Assembly: GCF_014077005.1 (NCBI RefSeq)
Contig: NZ_JACGVC010000033.1
Coordinates: forward strand, 1-64,000
Reading direction: 5' to 3'
Source of the DNA: Colwellia sp. MB3u-45
GTDB lineage: Bacteria > Pseudomonadota > Gammaproteobacteria > Enterobacterales > Alteromonadaceae
DNA length: 64,000 bases
Shown piece after piece: positions 27,630-35,666 of this stretch (positions are counted from its first letter, which is position 1; the number at the start of each line of letters is the position of its first letter). The translations under genes were made by a program, and so were the position numbers. The notes beneath the pieces are model-generated. The model was not told where the DNA came from. It did not search any database and saw nothing but the letters and a program-made list of their open reading frames with translations.

Positions 27630-28415
27630 TTATTCACTTACCAAAGCTAATAAGGCCGGTTGTGTCGTGCTTAAAAGTGATTGTTCAATGCTTTTATAAG
27701 CGTTAACAAAATCTTTTTTCAAATGTGACTTTAGATGGCCTTTAACATTTTTCATTGGCTCTTTTTTTAAAACGCAAAAAAGAGCCAATGCATATAAAGT
27801 TTCAGGTTCGGTTAATGCCGCTTGGCGGTTTAAACTGGCATTATTACAAGCGCCACAACCACCTTTAAATTGATAGGCTGTATTGGCAAAAATAACACCA
27901 AAGCCCATAAAACAAGCAACAAGATCTGTCGCTTGGGGTAAATATTCTTTACCTCCTGGCGGCATAACCTTGTTTGAAATCACCAAAATACTGGCCAGTG
28001 TTTGGCTAATAGCGGCAATTAAGTCTTGTGGTTGATTCACCTGGTTTGGCGTAAATCCCAGTATTAAGGCTCCATTGCCATTGCTTATGGCAACCTCAGC
28101 ATGATCGCCTCGAATAATTGGCCCTAAACTCAAATCTTCAATGGCAGTATTTGATGCTGGTGTGGCTGATGAAAGTTGTATCGGCCACTTTTGCATGCCC
28201 GCATAGTTTTTGGTGTTGATGAACATAGCTTGAGCCATTTCATCAATACTGCTAACTTTGCCAGGATAAAACTCATTGGTCGGTAGTATTAAACGACTAT
28301 CATTTTTAAGCACATTAATTTCAAAATTTTCAATGGCCCATGCAAAGGTATCAAATATCCAATTCTGGGTATTTTCATCAATAATTTCTTTCGGACTAAA
28401 CAGTTTTGCTAACAT
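27630..28415 (-). CDS. Uncharacterised conserved protein with GCGAC cysteine motif
   Basis: A 261-residue protein I cannot name. There is no signal peptide. Residues 18-50 read NWIFDTFAWAIENF, later LPTNEFYPG. The centre (about 160-215) has a hydrophobic helix ending MGFGVIFANTAYQF, followed at once by GGCGACNNASLNRQ, with the cysteines at 187 and 190, then LTEPETLYALALF. The arrangement F-G-x-x-x-x-N then L-T-E-x-E-x-x-Y-A-L-A resembles a recurrent bacterial family of unknown function; the Cys pair could bind metal. It lies 140 bp downstream of the creA-like gene on the same strand and precedes repeat array D. Confidence 0.5.
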   Translation of the reverse strand: MLAKLFSPKEIIDENTQNWIFDTFAWAIENFEINVLKNDSRLILPTNEFYPGKVSSIDEMAQAMFINTKNYAGMQKWPIQLSSATPASNTAIEDLSLGPIIRGDHAEVAISNGNGALILGFTPNQVNQPQDLIAAISQTLASILVISNKVMPPGGKEYLPQATDLVACFMGFGVIFANTAYQFKGGCGACNNASLNRQAALTEPETLYALALFCVLKKEPMKNVKGHLKSHLKKDFVNAYKSIEQSLLSTTQPALLALVSE

Positions 28416-28556
28416 AATTTATACTACTTTTTAAATCTTTACGCTTTGATTTTATGGGTTGTTAAGTAAACAACACTACAAATAAAATCAAAAGTTAACA
28501 TGGGTTATATCCCACAAGTTAATGCTTCACTTTCATCAGTTAAAGGTCTTAAACAT

Positions 28557-29192
28557 CTAGTTTTTCACATCTTGAGCCAAGGCCCATTGCCAAGCTTTAG
28601 TATTGTATAAAGGCACTGTTGATAATGAATGATGATGACTGCCAGACGACTCTTTCGTTGAATAAGACAGGTAAATAAGGCTTTTATTTTCAGCATCATA
28701 AATACGTCTGACTTTTAAGCTTTTAAATAAAATACTTTTTGACTCTTTAAAGACTACTTCACCATTTTTTGAACGATCAATTTTTGCTAAAGCTTGCGCG
28801 GATATTTCACCCGTTTGTCGACAAGCAATACTCATATCTGATGGATCAGAAAAATCTAAATCGGCTTCCACATGACTAATATGACATGTTACCCCAGTGA
28901 CAATCGGGTCTTGCTTAGCGTTGATGACCACGTCTTTTGTGGTAAATAATCCTAGGCTAACTTTACCCACGTCATCTGAACAGCCAACAAGTACCATAGC
29001 GATAGATAAGCCTAGCAAGGTTTTCAAGTGGCTTATGTGAGGCCAATTAATAAAACGCCTTGAGGTAATTGAAGCTGTCGAAGTCACGCTATTTTTTGCA
29101 ACGACTATTTTTTTTGAAGCCAATCTATTTTTTAAAACCAATCTGTTTTTTGAAATAAGTCTCGTATTCAAAATCATCAATTTTTTAATCAT
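28557..29192 (-). CDS. creA: CreA family lipoprotein
   Basis: The conserved part, from GKVSLGLFTTKDVVI through GVTCHISH, SIACRQTGEIS, GEVVFKESKSILFKSLKV and RRIYDAENKSLIYLSYS, matches E. coli CreA, a periplasmic protein of unknown biochemical role. Here a hydrophobic run ends in LVGC, so the mature protein is probably a lipoprotein. The start is uncertain. The ATG at 29192 overlaps the preceding stop by 8 bp and gives about 70 basic residues before the signal, with three imperfect 6-residue repeats (LISKNR, LVLKNR, LASKKI; 29106-29159). A downstream TTG or GTG could be the true start. Coupled to the isoaspartyl peptidase gene. Confidence 0.75.
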   Translation of the reverse strand: MIKKLMILNTRLISKNRLVLKNRLASKKIVVAKNSVTSTASITSRRFINWPHISHLKTLLGLSIAMVLVGCSDDVGKVSLGLFTTKDVVINAKQDPIVTGVTCHISHVEADLDFSDPSDMSIACRQTGEISAQALAKIDRSKNGEVVFKESKSILFKSLKVRRIYDAENKSLIYLSYSTKESSGSHHHSLSTVPLYNTKAWQWALAQDVKN

Positions 29193-30231
29193 CTTTAAAT
29201 ATCCCAATAAATTCTGCACCATTTGACGATTTACTCGCGCGATACATACCTGTGCTATTAAATGGCATAGTAATATTACCCGCCGTATCAATCGCGATAA
29301 TACCACCTGAGCCGCCAGCTTTAACTAAAACATCATTTATCACTACGTCTGCGGCTTTCTCAAGACTAATGCCCTGATACTGCATACGCGCACAGATATC
29401 TGCGGCGACATGATAGCGAATAAAATATTCACCGTGACCCGTTGCTGAAACAGCACAGCTGTCATTATTCGCGTATGTACCCGCACCAATAATGGGTGCG
29501 TCACCAATACGCCCAAAACGTTTCGCGGTCATGCCGCCTGTGCTAGTACCTGCTGTTAATGTACCTGATTTATCCAGTGCAACCGCGCCCACTGTGCCAA
29601 ATTTATATTCATTACCTAGTGTTTGATGAGCAGCTTGAAAGTTTTCCAGCGTTTTTTCTTGCTCTACTAACTGCTTTTTAGCTTTTAATAACGACTGGTA
29701 TCTTGCATCGGTATCAAAATAGCTATTTTCAACACTTGCTAAGCCTTGTTGTTGCGCAAAAACTTCCGCCCCTTCGCCACTGAGCATGACATGCACCGAC
29801 TTTTCCATCACGGCTTCAGCTAACGCTATTGGGCTTTTGATGGTTTTCACTCCTGATACAGCGCCGGCATTTAAGGTTTTACCGTTCATTATAGAGGCAT
29901 CAAGTTCATGCTCTCCATCAAAAGTGTAAACTGCGCCCTTGCCGGCATTGAACAATGGCGAATTTTCTAATATTTGAATAGCGGCAATAACAGCCGCTTG
30001 ACTAGATTTTCCATCTGCTAACAGAGCATAACCGGCATCACGCGCTTGTTTTAACTTAGTTTCATAGGCGTTACGCTTTTCTGTAGTCATTTTACTTTTA
30101 TTTATTGTGCCTGCGCCGCCGTGTATAGCGATAGCAAAAACCGGCTCTTGGTGAGCTTGCGCAGCAGCATGCATAAATAGCGGCACGCTTGCTAAGGTTA
30201 AAACAGTTGATAACAATAATTTGTTTTTCAT
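29185..30231 (-). CDS. Isoaspartyl peptidase / type 2 L-asparaginase
   Basis: An Ntn-hydrolase precursor of 348 residues that cleaves itself to expose a threonine nucleophile and hydrolyses isoaspartyl dipeptides or asparagine. The N-terminus is a signal peptide ending near AAAQA (21-25), so it acts in the periplasm, unlike cytoplasmic E. coli IaaA. The family signature IHGGAGTI is at 36-43, and the autocleavage site is G212-T213 in FGTVGAVALD, with T213 as nucleophile. The TAGTSTGG and GDAPIIGAG substrate-pocket segments are intact. It is followed by the overlapping creA-like gene and is divergent from the crotonase gene. Confidence 0.9.
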   Translation of the reverse strand: MKNKLLLSTVLTLASVPLFMHAAAQAHQEPVFAIAIHGGAGTINKSKMTTEKRNAYETKLKQARDAGYALLADGKSSQAAVIAAIQILENSPLFNAGKGAVYTFDGEHELDASIMNGKTLNAGAVSGVKTIKSPIALAEAVMEKSVHVMLSGEGAEVFAQQQGLASVENSYFDTDARYQSLLKAKKQLVEQEKTLENFQAAHQTLGNEYKFGTVGAVALDKSGTLTAGTSTGGMTAKRFGRIGDAPIIGAGTYANNDSCAVSATGHGEYFIRYHVAADICARMQYQGISLEKAADVVINDVLVKAGGSGGIIAIDTAGNITMPFNSTGMYRASKSSNGAEFIGIFKDD

Positions 30232-30436
30232 GTGATTTCGCCGTAATGTTTGATGTAATATCGTTGCAACGCTTTGTATAATATTGCCACAATAATCAGG
30301 TGCTAAAAATATATGCTAACCCTATCGGCTAACCAGCTCAGCTAACAATGTGCGATAAATTCTCTACTTTTACAAGTTTTCAGCTTAGACAAAGCTAACT
30401 CAATGTAGACATTAATAAACGCTTTCGCTATGGTAC

Positions 30437-30447
30437 TGGTCATACCA
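30437..30447. promoter_or_regulatory. Candidate FadR-type operator upstream of the crotonase gene
   Basis: TGGTCATACCA, in the context ACTGGTCATACCATC, matches the TGG-N5-CCA core of FadR operators in gammaproteobacteria and sits 57 bp before an enoyl-CoA hydratase-family start. Wider dyad symmetry (ATGGTA/TACCAT) overlaps it. The assignment rests on motif resemblance and on the type of gene. Confidence 0.4.
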
Positions 30448-30472
30448 TCAAATAACGTTAGCATAATATTTA

Positions 30473-30487
30473 TAGCCTAATAGGCTA
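30473..30487. promoter_or_regulatory. 7-bp inverted repeat just upstream of the crotonase ribosome site
   Basis: TAGCCTA and TAGGCTA flank a single A. The element would be in the 5' untranslated region or near the transcription start, 16 bp before the ATG. It could be a second operator or a small RNA hairpin. Confidence 0.3.
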
Positions 30488-30503
30488 TTGAGCTAGGACA
30501 GCC

Positions 30504-31313
30504 ATGACTGAGCAACGCGTAAGTGTAGAGATCACCCATAATATTGCCCACGTTAAACTTAATCGTGCGGATAAGCTTAATGCCTTAGATATGCCAATGT
30601 TTATCGCCATTCGGCAGACGATAAAAACACTGCGTAAAAACCGTGACATTCGTGCGGTTATTTTATCAGGTAATGGCGACGACTTTTGCTCTGGCTTAGA
30701 TGTTAAATCTATCATGAAATCGCCAATGAGCATGATCAAACTGCTATTTAAGGTCTTACCTTGGCATGCAAACTTAGCGCAAGTGGTGTCTACCGGTTGG
30801 CAGGATATTCCCGTACCCGTTATTTGCGCTATTCATGGCCGATGTTGGGGCGGCGGCTTACAAATAGCCTTAGGAGCAGATTTTAGGTTTGCTACACCAG
30901 ACAGCTCATTATCTATCCTAGAAGGTAAATGGGGCTTAATACCTGATATGGGCGGCACAATAGCATTGCGCGACCTCCTCGCGATTGATCAAGCAAAAAA
31001 GCTCGCTATGACGGCAGAAGCGTTTACCGGCCAACAAGCGCTGGCCTTAAATTTAGTCACTGAAATCACAGCAAGTCCTCTAGCCGATGCACACACCTTC
31101 GCCCTTACTTTAATGCAACAATCACCTGACGCGATCGCAGCCAATAAAAAGCTTTATAACAAGAGTTGGCAAGGTAGCAAAGGTTGGGCGTTATTTCGTG
31201 AGTCTTATTATCAAATTAGAATTTTAATGGGTAAAAATGTTCATCGAAAAATTTATAATCAAACCCATAAAGCTGAACAGCACAAGCCATTTGTAGCGCG
31301 TAAAAAGTGGTAA
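30504..31313 (+). CDS. Enoyl-CoA hydratase/isomerase (crotonase) family protein
   Basis: A 269-residue crotonase-fold enzyme of acyl-CoA metabolism. N-terminal pattern VSVEITHNIAHVKLNRADKL, then LDMPMF; oxyanion-hole segment DFCSGLDVKSIM; second oxyanion and helix segment HGRCWGGGLQIALGADFR; then EGKWGLIPDMGG. The aspartate in PDMGG and the glutamate of LEGK are candidate acid/base residues; hydratase versus isomerase cannot be decided. AGGA lies about 7 nt before the ATG. The candidate FadR-like operator upstream suggests control with fatty-acid degradation. Repeat array E follows its stop. Confidence 0.85.
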   Translation: MTEQRVSVEITHNIAHVKLNRADKLNALDMPMFIAIRQTIKTLRKNRDIRAVILSGNGDDFCSGLDVKSIMKSPMSMIKLLFKVLPWHANLAQVVSTGWQDIPVPVICAIHGRCWGGGLQIALGADFRFATPDSSLSILEGKWGLIPDMGGTIALRDLLAIDQAKKLAMTAEAFTGQQALALNLVTEITASPLADAHTFALTLMQQSPDAIAANKKLYNKSWQGSKGWALFRESYYQIRILMGKNVHRKIYNQTHKAEQHKPFVARKKW

Positions 31314-31334
31314 AGTGCTGGCTGATTTTTTGTT

Positions 31335-31960
31335 ATTTGGATTTCAATCCGTAAACTGTTAAACGAGTGATTAATCTGATGGACCAAAAAAATCTGCAGC
31401 TGTGTATTGTTTTATTGCTCAGTATCTATGCTAACAAGGTTAAATTTCATTTAACTTGATGGACTAAAGTCCACCCTACATAAGGCCTACGGGTGATAAT
31501 GTCACGTTTAGTGATCATTTAGCGTTGGGTAATTTTTTGTAGGTCGGACTTTAGTCCGTCAATCGTTAAGCGAGTGATTAATCTGATGGACCAAAAAAAT
31601 CTGCAGCTGTGTATTGTTTTATCGCTCAGTATCTATGCTAACAGGGTTAAATTTCATTTAACTTGATGGACTAAAGTCCACGCTACATAAGGCCTACGGG
31701 TGATAATGTCACGTTTAGTGATCATTTAGCGTTGGGTAATTTTTTGTAGGTCGGACTTTAGTCCGTCAATCGTTAAGCGAGTGATAAATCTGATGGACCA
31801 ACAAAAATCTACAGTTGTGTATTGTTTTATCGCTCTGTACCTATGCCAACAGGGTTAAATTTCATTTAACTTGATGGACTAAAGTCCAACCTACATAGTA
31901 CCTACGGGTGATGGTATCGCCTTGGGTACTATTTTGTAAGTCGTATTTAGTCGGTTTTAA
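31335..31960. repeat. Paired-palindrome repeat array E, three units in opposite orientation
   Basis: Elements of the form TTGATGGACTAAAGTCCA occur near 31457, 31663 and 31871, preceded by GTTAAATTTCATTTAAC. Inverted partners TTTGTAGGTCGGACTTTAG occur near 31538 and 31747, and decayed ones near 31340 and 31936. The word CTGCAGCTGTGTATTG recurs at about 31395 and 31601, with a variant near 31809, so the period is about 207 bp. Relative to arrays A, C, D and G this one is inverted. It lies between the convergent crotonase and DUF2986 genes. Confidence 0.9.
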
Positions 31961-32000
31961 CCTTGCTAATTTTGTGCACATGTTAATAATTTATAGCTTA

Positions 32001-32219
32001 TTATGAGCCACTATCAGTAACGCTATCCACAGCACTATCACCAACATTTTCAGGCGAGTTTTCTGTGCAATCAGCTAAATGAGTTTCAGCTTCTTTTTCT
32101 GCCACAGCCACACGGTCGGCCTTAGAAACATACTTAGGCTTGCTGGAGTTTTGCAACTTAGCATTCATTTTCTTAACTTTTGATTTTAAGGCTTGGTTAA
32201 TTTTCTTTTTACGATTCAT
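32001..32219 (-). CDS. DUF2986-type small basic protein
   Basis: A 72-residue protein beginning MNRKKKINQALKSKVKK, then a MNAKLQ segment, SKPKYVSKADR and an acidic Ser/Asp-rich tail. The Lys-rich start and the KPKYVSKADR motif fit DUF2986, small proteins of Vibrio, Shewanella and Colwellia with no known role. I start at the ATG at 32219 because family members begin MNRKKK; an upstream in-frame ATG would add ten residues. Confidence 0.6.
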   Translation of the reverse strand: MNRKKKINQALKSKVKKMNAKLQNSSKPKYVSKADRVAVAEKEAETHLADCTENSPENVGDSAVDSVTDSGS

Positions 32220-32380
32220 ATAACTTGTTTGCTTCTCTATGACTATCAAGGATGTACTATAAAAAGTACTCTAAAAAATGTACTGTAAAAACGTTACGAT
32301 GAACACGGCACTCATATCAAAGCCACTAATCTAAGCTAAGCATTATGCCCGCTAAGTTAGCGCCTGAGATAAATGCCTCG

Positions 32381-32641
32381 TTATTTCAGTAACGGATGAT
32401 CTGCGGGTAACTGTTTGGCAATCCATAACGATAACTTATGTTTCATGCTGGCCAAGTCTTCAGCATCTTTTGGCAAAGGTTGAATAAGTTTATCATTGAC
32501 CAATAATCGATATAAGCTTTCAATTTTGTCCTTTGCGGCGTTAGTGGTTGAAAAGCCTTTATAGCCACGATTTTTCGCATAACCTTCACCAATAACAATG
32601 GCTTTTTTCAATAATTCAGCTTCATTTTTTAACTTTTTCAT
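32381..32641 (-). CDS. DUF5062-type small protein
   Basis: An 86-residue helical cytoplasmic protein: MKKLKNEAELLKKAIVIGEG, then YAKNRGY, KIESLYRLLVNDKLIQPLP and MKHKLSLWIAKQLPADHPLL. From memory this matches DUF5062 proteins of Vibrio and relatives. No motif suggests a function. It stands alone, with the DUF2986 gene downstream on the same strand. Confidence 0.6.
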   Translation of the reverse strand: MKKLKNEAELLKKAIVIGEGYAKNRGYKGFSTTNAAKDKIESLYRLLVNDKLIQPLPKDAEDLASMKHKLSLWIAKQLPADHPLLK

Positions 32642-32885
32642 TCGCGGTATATTTCCCTGTATTTTTATTCAATGACAAGCTCAGGTGTTAACCTTAAGAT
32701 AAAAAATGAGCTTTGTTCATACTGAGTGATCATTTAATCAGTTCGTACAATTTACAGCACTGATATAAGAACCCTTACTATAAATTATGCTACGGCCTTA
32801 TTAAGGTAAAAGGCTACTGTTTGGACTAGGTTATTGCGGCCTAAAGTAATCGAACCTCTCAGGGCATATCACTCACATGGGTATT

Positions 32886-33455
32886 TTAGTAATCTGCCAA
32901 CAGTGATTTATTAAACTGATCGGTAGAGAGTGTTAAATTTTTATTTGCTATTCGCGTATTCAATTCACTAATATCTTTATCAAGTTTAGACATGGTTAAG
33001 GTGTTGTCATCTAATAAATAAATTTGCTTTAAACTGGCATAATAAAAATTTAAAATAATCAGTGCATTAACATTGTCATTGGCAGCGGCGGATTTTATTT
33101 TTTTCAGTTTACGATATATCGCGTTTTGTTGCTGCTTAATTTGCCAAACATAATACACTTCACTAAAAAATGCACTGGCTCGTAGGCGATGCAAAGCAAA
33201 AACACAGGTTAATAATGCCAATAATACCCCAATAAAATTATACCTAAAATTACTTTCTGATGCGGCGCCATCCTTTGTCAACTCACCTGCCGCTTTAACT
33301 GCCGGCTCCGGGGTTATATTGCCAACATCAGCAAATAGCATGATCAAAGCTTGTCCGTAAGCCAAAGCTAAAATAAGCAAACTAGCAATAAAGCTGACAA
33401 TAATAATATTGAGGTGTTTACGGTAAACGGGTTTTTCAATGTCTTTTAATTTCAT
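32886..33455 (-). CDS. Two-helix inner-membrane protein of unknown function
   Basis: A 189-residue protein. A short basic start (MKLKDIEKPVYRKHLN) leads into a membrane segment at about 15-40. After a short outside loop comes a second segment at about 73-92 (FIGVLLALLTCVFALHRLRA). The C-terminal 95 residues are helical and cytoplasmic, with two Lys/Ile-rich stretches. I do not recognise the family. It starts 54 bp after recD and may be cotranscribed with recCBD, but nothing links it to DNA repair beyond position. Confidence 0.6.
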   Translation of the reverse strand: MKLKDIEKPVYRKHLNIIIVSFIASLLILALAYGQALIMLFADVGNITPEPAVKAAGELTKDGAASESNFRYNFIGVLLALLTCVFALHRLRASAFFSEVYYVWQIKQQQNAIYRKLKKIKSAAANDNVNALIILNFYYASLKQIYLLDDNTLTMSKLDKDISELNTRIANKNLTLSTDQFNKSLLADY

Positions 33456-33509
33456 TTCTTAACTTACTTCTATAATTTCAATAAAGATGAACAATTAGGG
33501 TGATAAAAG

Positions 33510-35666
33510 CTAGTTTATTGCCAAGCCAGAATGGCGTTTAACTTGCTGACTTACGCCACTTTGCCAAACGCTCTGACTGCTAGCAATACTTAACTGCAGC
33601 TTAGCTCGAGTAATGCCAGTATATAATAATTCACGCGACAATAATCTATTGTCTTTTTGCTCAGGCAGCACCATAGCGACATGTTCAAACTCACTACCTT
33701 GAGTTTTATGGATAGTCATCGCATAAACCGTTTCAAATTTAGGCAAACGCGACGGCATTATCCAGTCATAACCACCCTGTGTATTCTCAAATACGGCCAT
33801 TAAATGCCCTTGGCTATTACGCCATAGCAAGCCAATATCGCCATTGTATACACCTAAGCGATAGTCATTTTCACTGATCATTATCGGTTGACTGGCGTAT
33901 AAGGTATTACTTGATTCAAAGCGATTAAAAGGAATTACCCCTTTATTACGCAATATATCAATCACTAAGGCATTTAGGCTTTCGACCCCTTGTGGGCCCT
34001 TACGCGTTGACGATAAAATTCTAAATTTAGCCAATAAGGCAAAAGCCTCTTCAACCTTGTCGCATTGACAAAGGCCTAGGTAATACTGCTCAACCAAGGG
34101 TGTAAGCCAAGTTTCAATAGTGCCCGATAATAAGGTGAGTTGTTTGTCGTTACTCGGTGGCTCGCTTGGTTGCAATAACTGCCAACTTTCTTGATATTGG
34201 CCTTTAATAACATAATTGGCGATTTTACCTATGCCACCTTCGCCATCAAAGCGACGACTTTTCATTAAAAAGGTGACGCAATCTCCGGCGCTGTATTGCT
34301 CATCTGCCGCTAATACGCTGCTATCTTTTGTCAGCGTTTGATAACCGGTTACCTGGGCTAAATATTGATGATTTAAAGCGCTGTAACCTAAGTGTGGACG
34401 CGGTGCAAAATCAGCTAAAACACTGCCAACCGCCACTGAAGGTAATTGATCAGCATCACCCAATAAAATGACTTTAGTGGTGGCTGGTAAGGCGCGAAAA
34501 ATTCGCGTCATCATAGGTAAATCGACCATAGAGACTTCATCAATCAGTAAAATATCTATCGCGAGTTTATTTTCTTGATGATGGCGGAAATTGACCTGAT
34601 CAGGAATAACGCCTAATAATCTATGTAGGGTTTGTGCTTGCTCTGGAATAAGGTCTAATACTTGATCAGCAATACTACCACGAAAACCTTGAACCGCATT
34701 GGTGATTGATTCTGATAAGCGTTGTGCCGCTTTACCTGTTGGCGCTACTAAGGCGATTCGTGGTGCCGTAAAACTTGCCCTATTTACGTTTATTTCGCTT
34801 GAGCTTTCATCCGTTAAGTTTTGGCTACCTTGACTTGAGTTTTCGCTATCTGCTATAGCTAACATGACCAAGGCAGCAAGCAGTTTAGTCACGGTATAAG
34901 TTTTGCCTGTACCCGGACCACCGGCAATAATGGCAAAGTCTTTATTCATCGCATTGGCTACGGCAACACCTTGCCAGTCAATCGCGCTACTGGGTAACTC
35001 ATTCTGTGCGGCTAAGTCAGGAAATAAAGTACTGACAATGCTTTTGATGGTATCAAGTTCACATTTTGCTTGCTGGGTATTTCCAGCTGATTCAACTTGT
35101 CTTTCTCGACTGTTTCGTCGCTCTCGCACTAGCTGCTTTAGCTCTTGCTCAAATTGATAATAGCGCCGTAAATAAAGCCGTTCATGACTTAACACTATCG
35201 GTTGTTGCTCGGCCTCTATCTTTTGCTCCAAGTTTACTAAAGGAAGTTTTTCCATCAGCGCCGTAAAGGTTTTAAGGTCGGCAAATATAAAGCCCTTAGT
35301 ATCTGTTGTTACCACTGTGGGGTTTTCGTTCACATCAGCACTTTGACTTGTGCCATCACTAAAGAGTCGTTTACCGGCGACTTGCGCTAAGGGTAAACAA
35401 CTATGACCGTCTCGCAGACTCGCACTTAAAGCGATCAACAAATGAAACCATTGTTGTTGATTGGATAACAGTTGTTCATCACTTTGCATGTCATCAGTCT
35501 GTTTATCAGCTAAGTTATTAGTCAGGTAAAAACCCAGACATTGGCTGATTTCTTTAGCGAAAAAATAATCCACAGCAACCAAACCATCAAGTTGACTTGA
35601 CGCATGTTGAAACGATGCATAAATATTTTCACTTTTTGCTTTATGGTTAATCATGACTTCAGGCAT
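33510..35666 (-). CDS. recD: Exodeoxyribonuclease V alpha subunit RecD
   Basis: The fast 5'-3' helicase of RecBCD, which processes double-strand breaks and regulates Chi recognition. It has 718 residues from the ATG at 35666, which overlaps the recB stop by 8 bp and has GGAG nine bases upstream; a longer frame would start inside recB. Walker A is GGPGTGKTYTVTKLLAALV; DEVSMVDLPMM is the Walker B/motif II; a LLGDADQLPSVAVGSVL motif III and a C-terminal MTIHKTQGSEF motif V/VI follow. An extra Ser/Asn-rich stretch (ENSSQGSQNLTDESSSE) lies after the Walker A helix, longer than E. coli RecD needs at that point. Confidence 0.95.
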   Translation of the reverse strand: MPEVMINHKAKSENIYASFQHASSQLDGLVAVDYFFAKEISQCLGFYLTNNLADKQTDDMQSDEQLLSNQQQWFHLLIALSASLRDGHSCLPLAQVAGKRLFSDGTSQSADVNENPTVVTTDTKGFIFADLKTFTALMEKLPLVNLEQKIEAEQQPIVLSHERLYLRRYYQFEQELKQLVRERRNSRERQVESAGNTQQAKCELDTIKSIVSTLFPDLAAQNELPSSAIDWQGVAVANAMNKDFAIIAGGPGTGKTYTVTKLLAALVMLAIADSENSSQGSQNLTDESSSEINVNRASFTAPRIALVAPTGKAAQRLSESITNAVQGFRGSIADQVLDLIPEQAQTLHRLLGVIPDQVNFRHHQENKLAIDILLIDEVSMVDLPMMTRIFRALPATTKVILLGDADQLPSVAVGSVLADFAPRPHLGYSALNHQYLAQVTGYQTLTKDSSVLAADEQYSAGDCVTFLMKSRRFDGEGGIGKIANYVIKGQYQESWQLLQPSEPPSNDKQLTLLSGTIETWLTPLVEQYYLGLCQCDKVEEAFALLAKFRILSSTRKGPQGVESLNALVIDILRNKGVIPFNRFESSNTLYASQPIMISENDYRLGVYNGDIGLLWRNSQGHLMAVFENTQGGYDWIMPSRLPKFETVYAMTIHKTQGSEFEHVAMVLPEQKDNRLLSRELLYTGITRAKLQLSIASSQSVWQSGVSQQVKRHSGLAIN

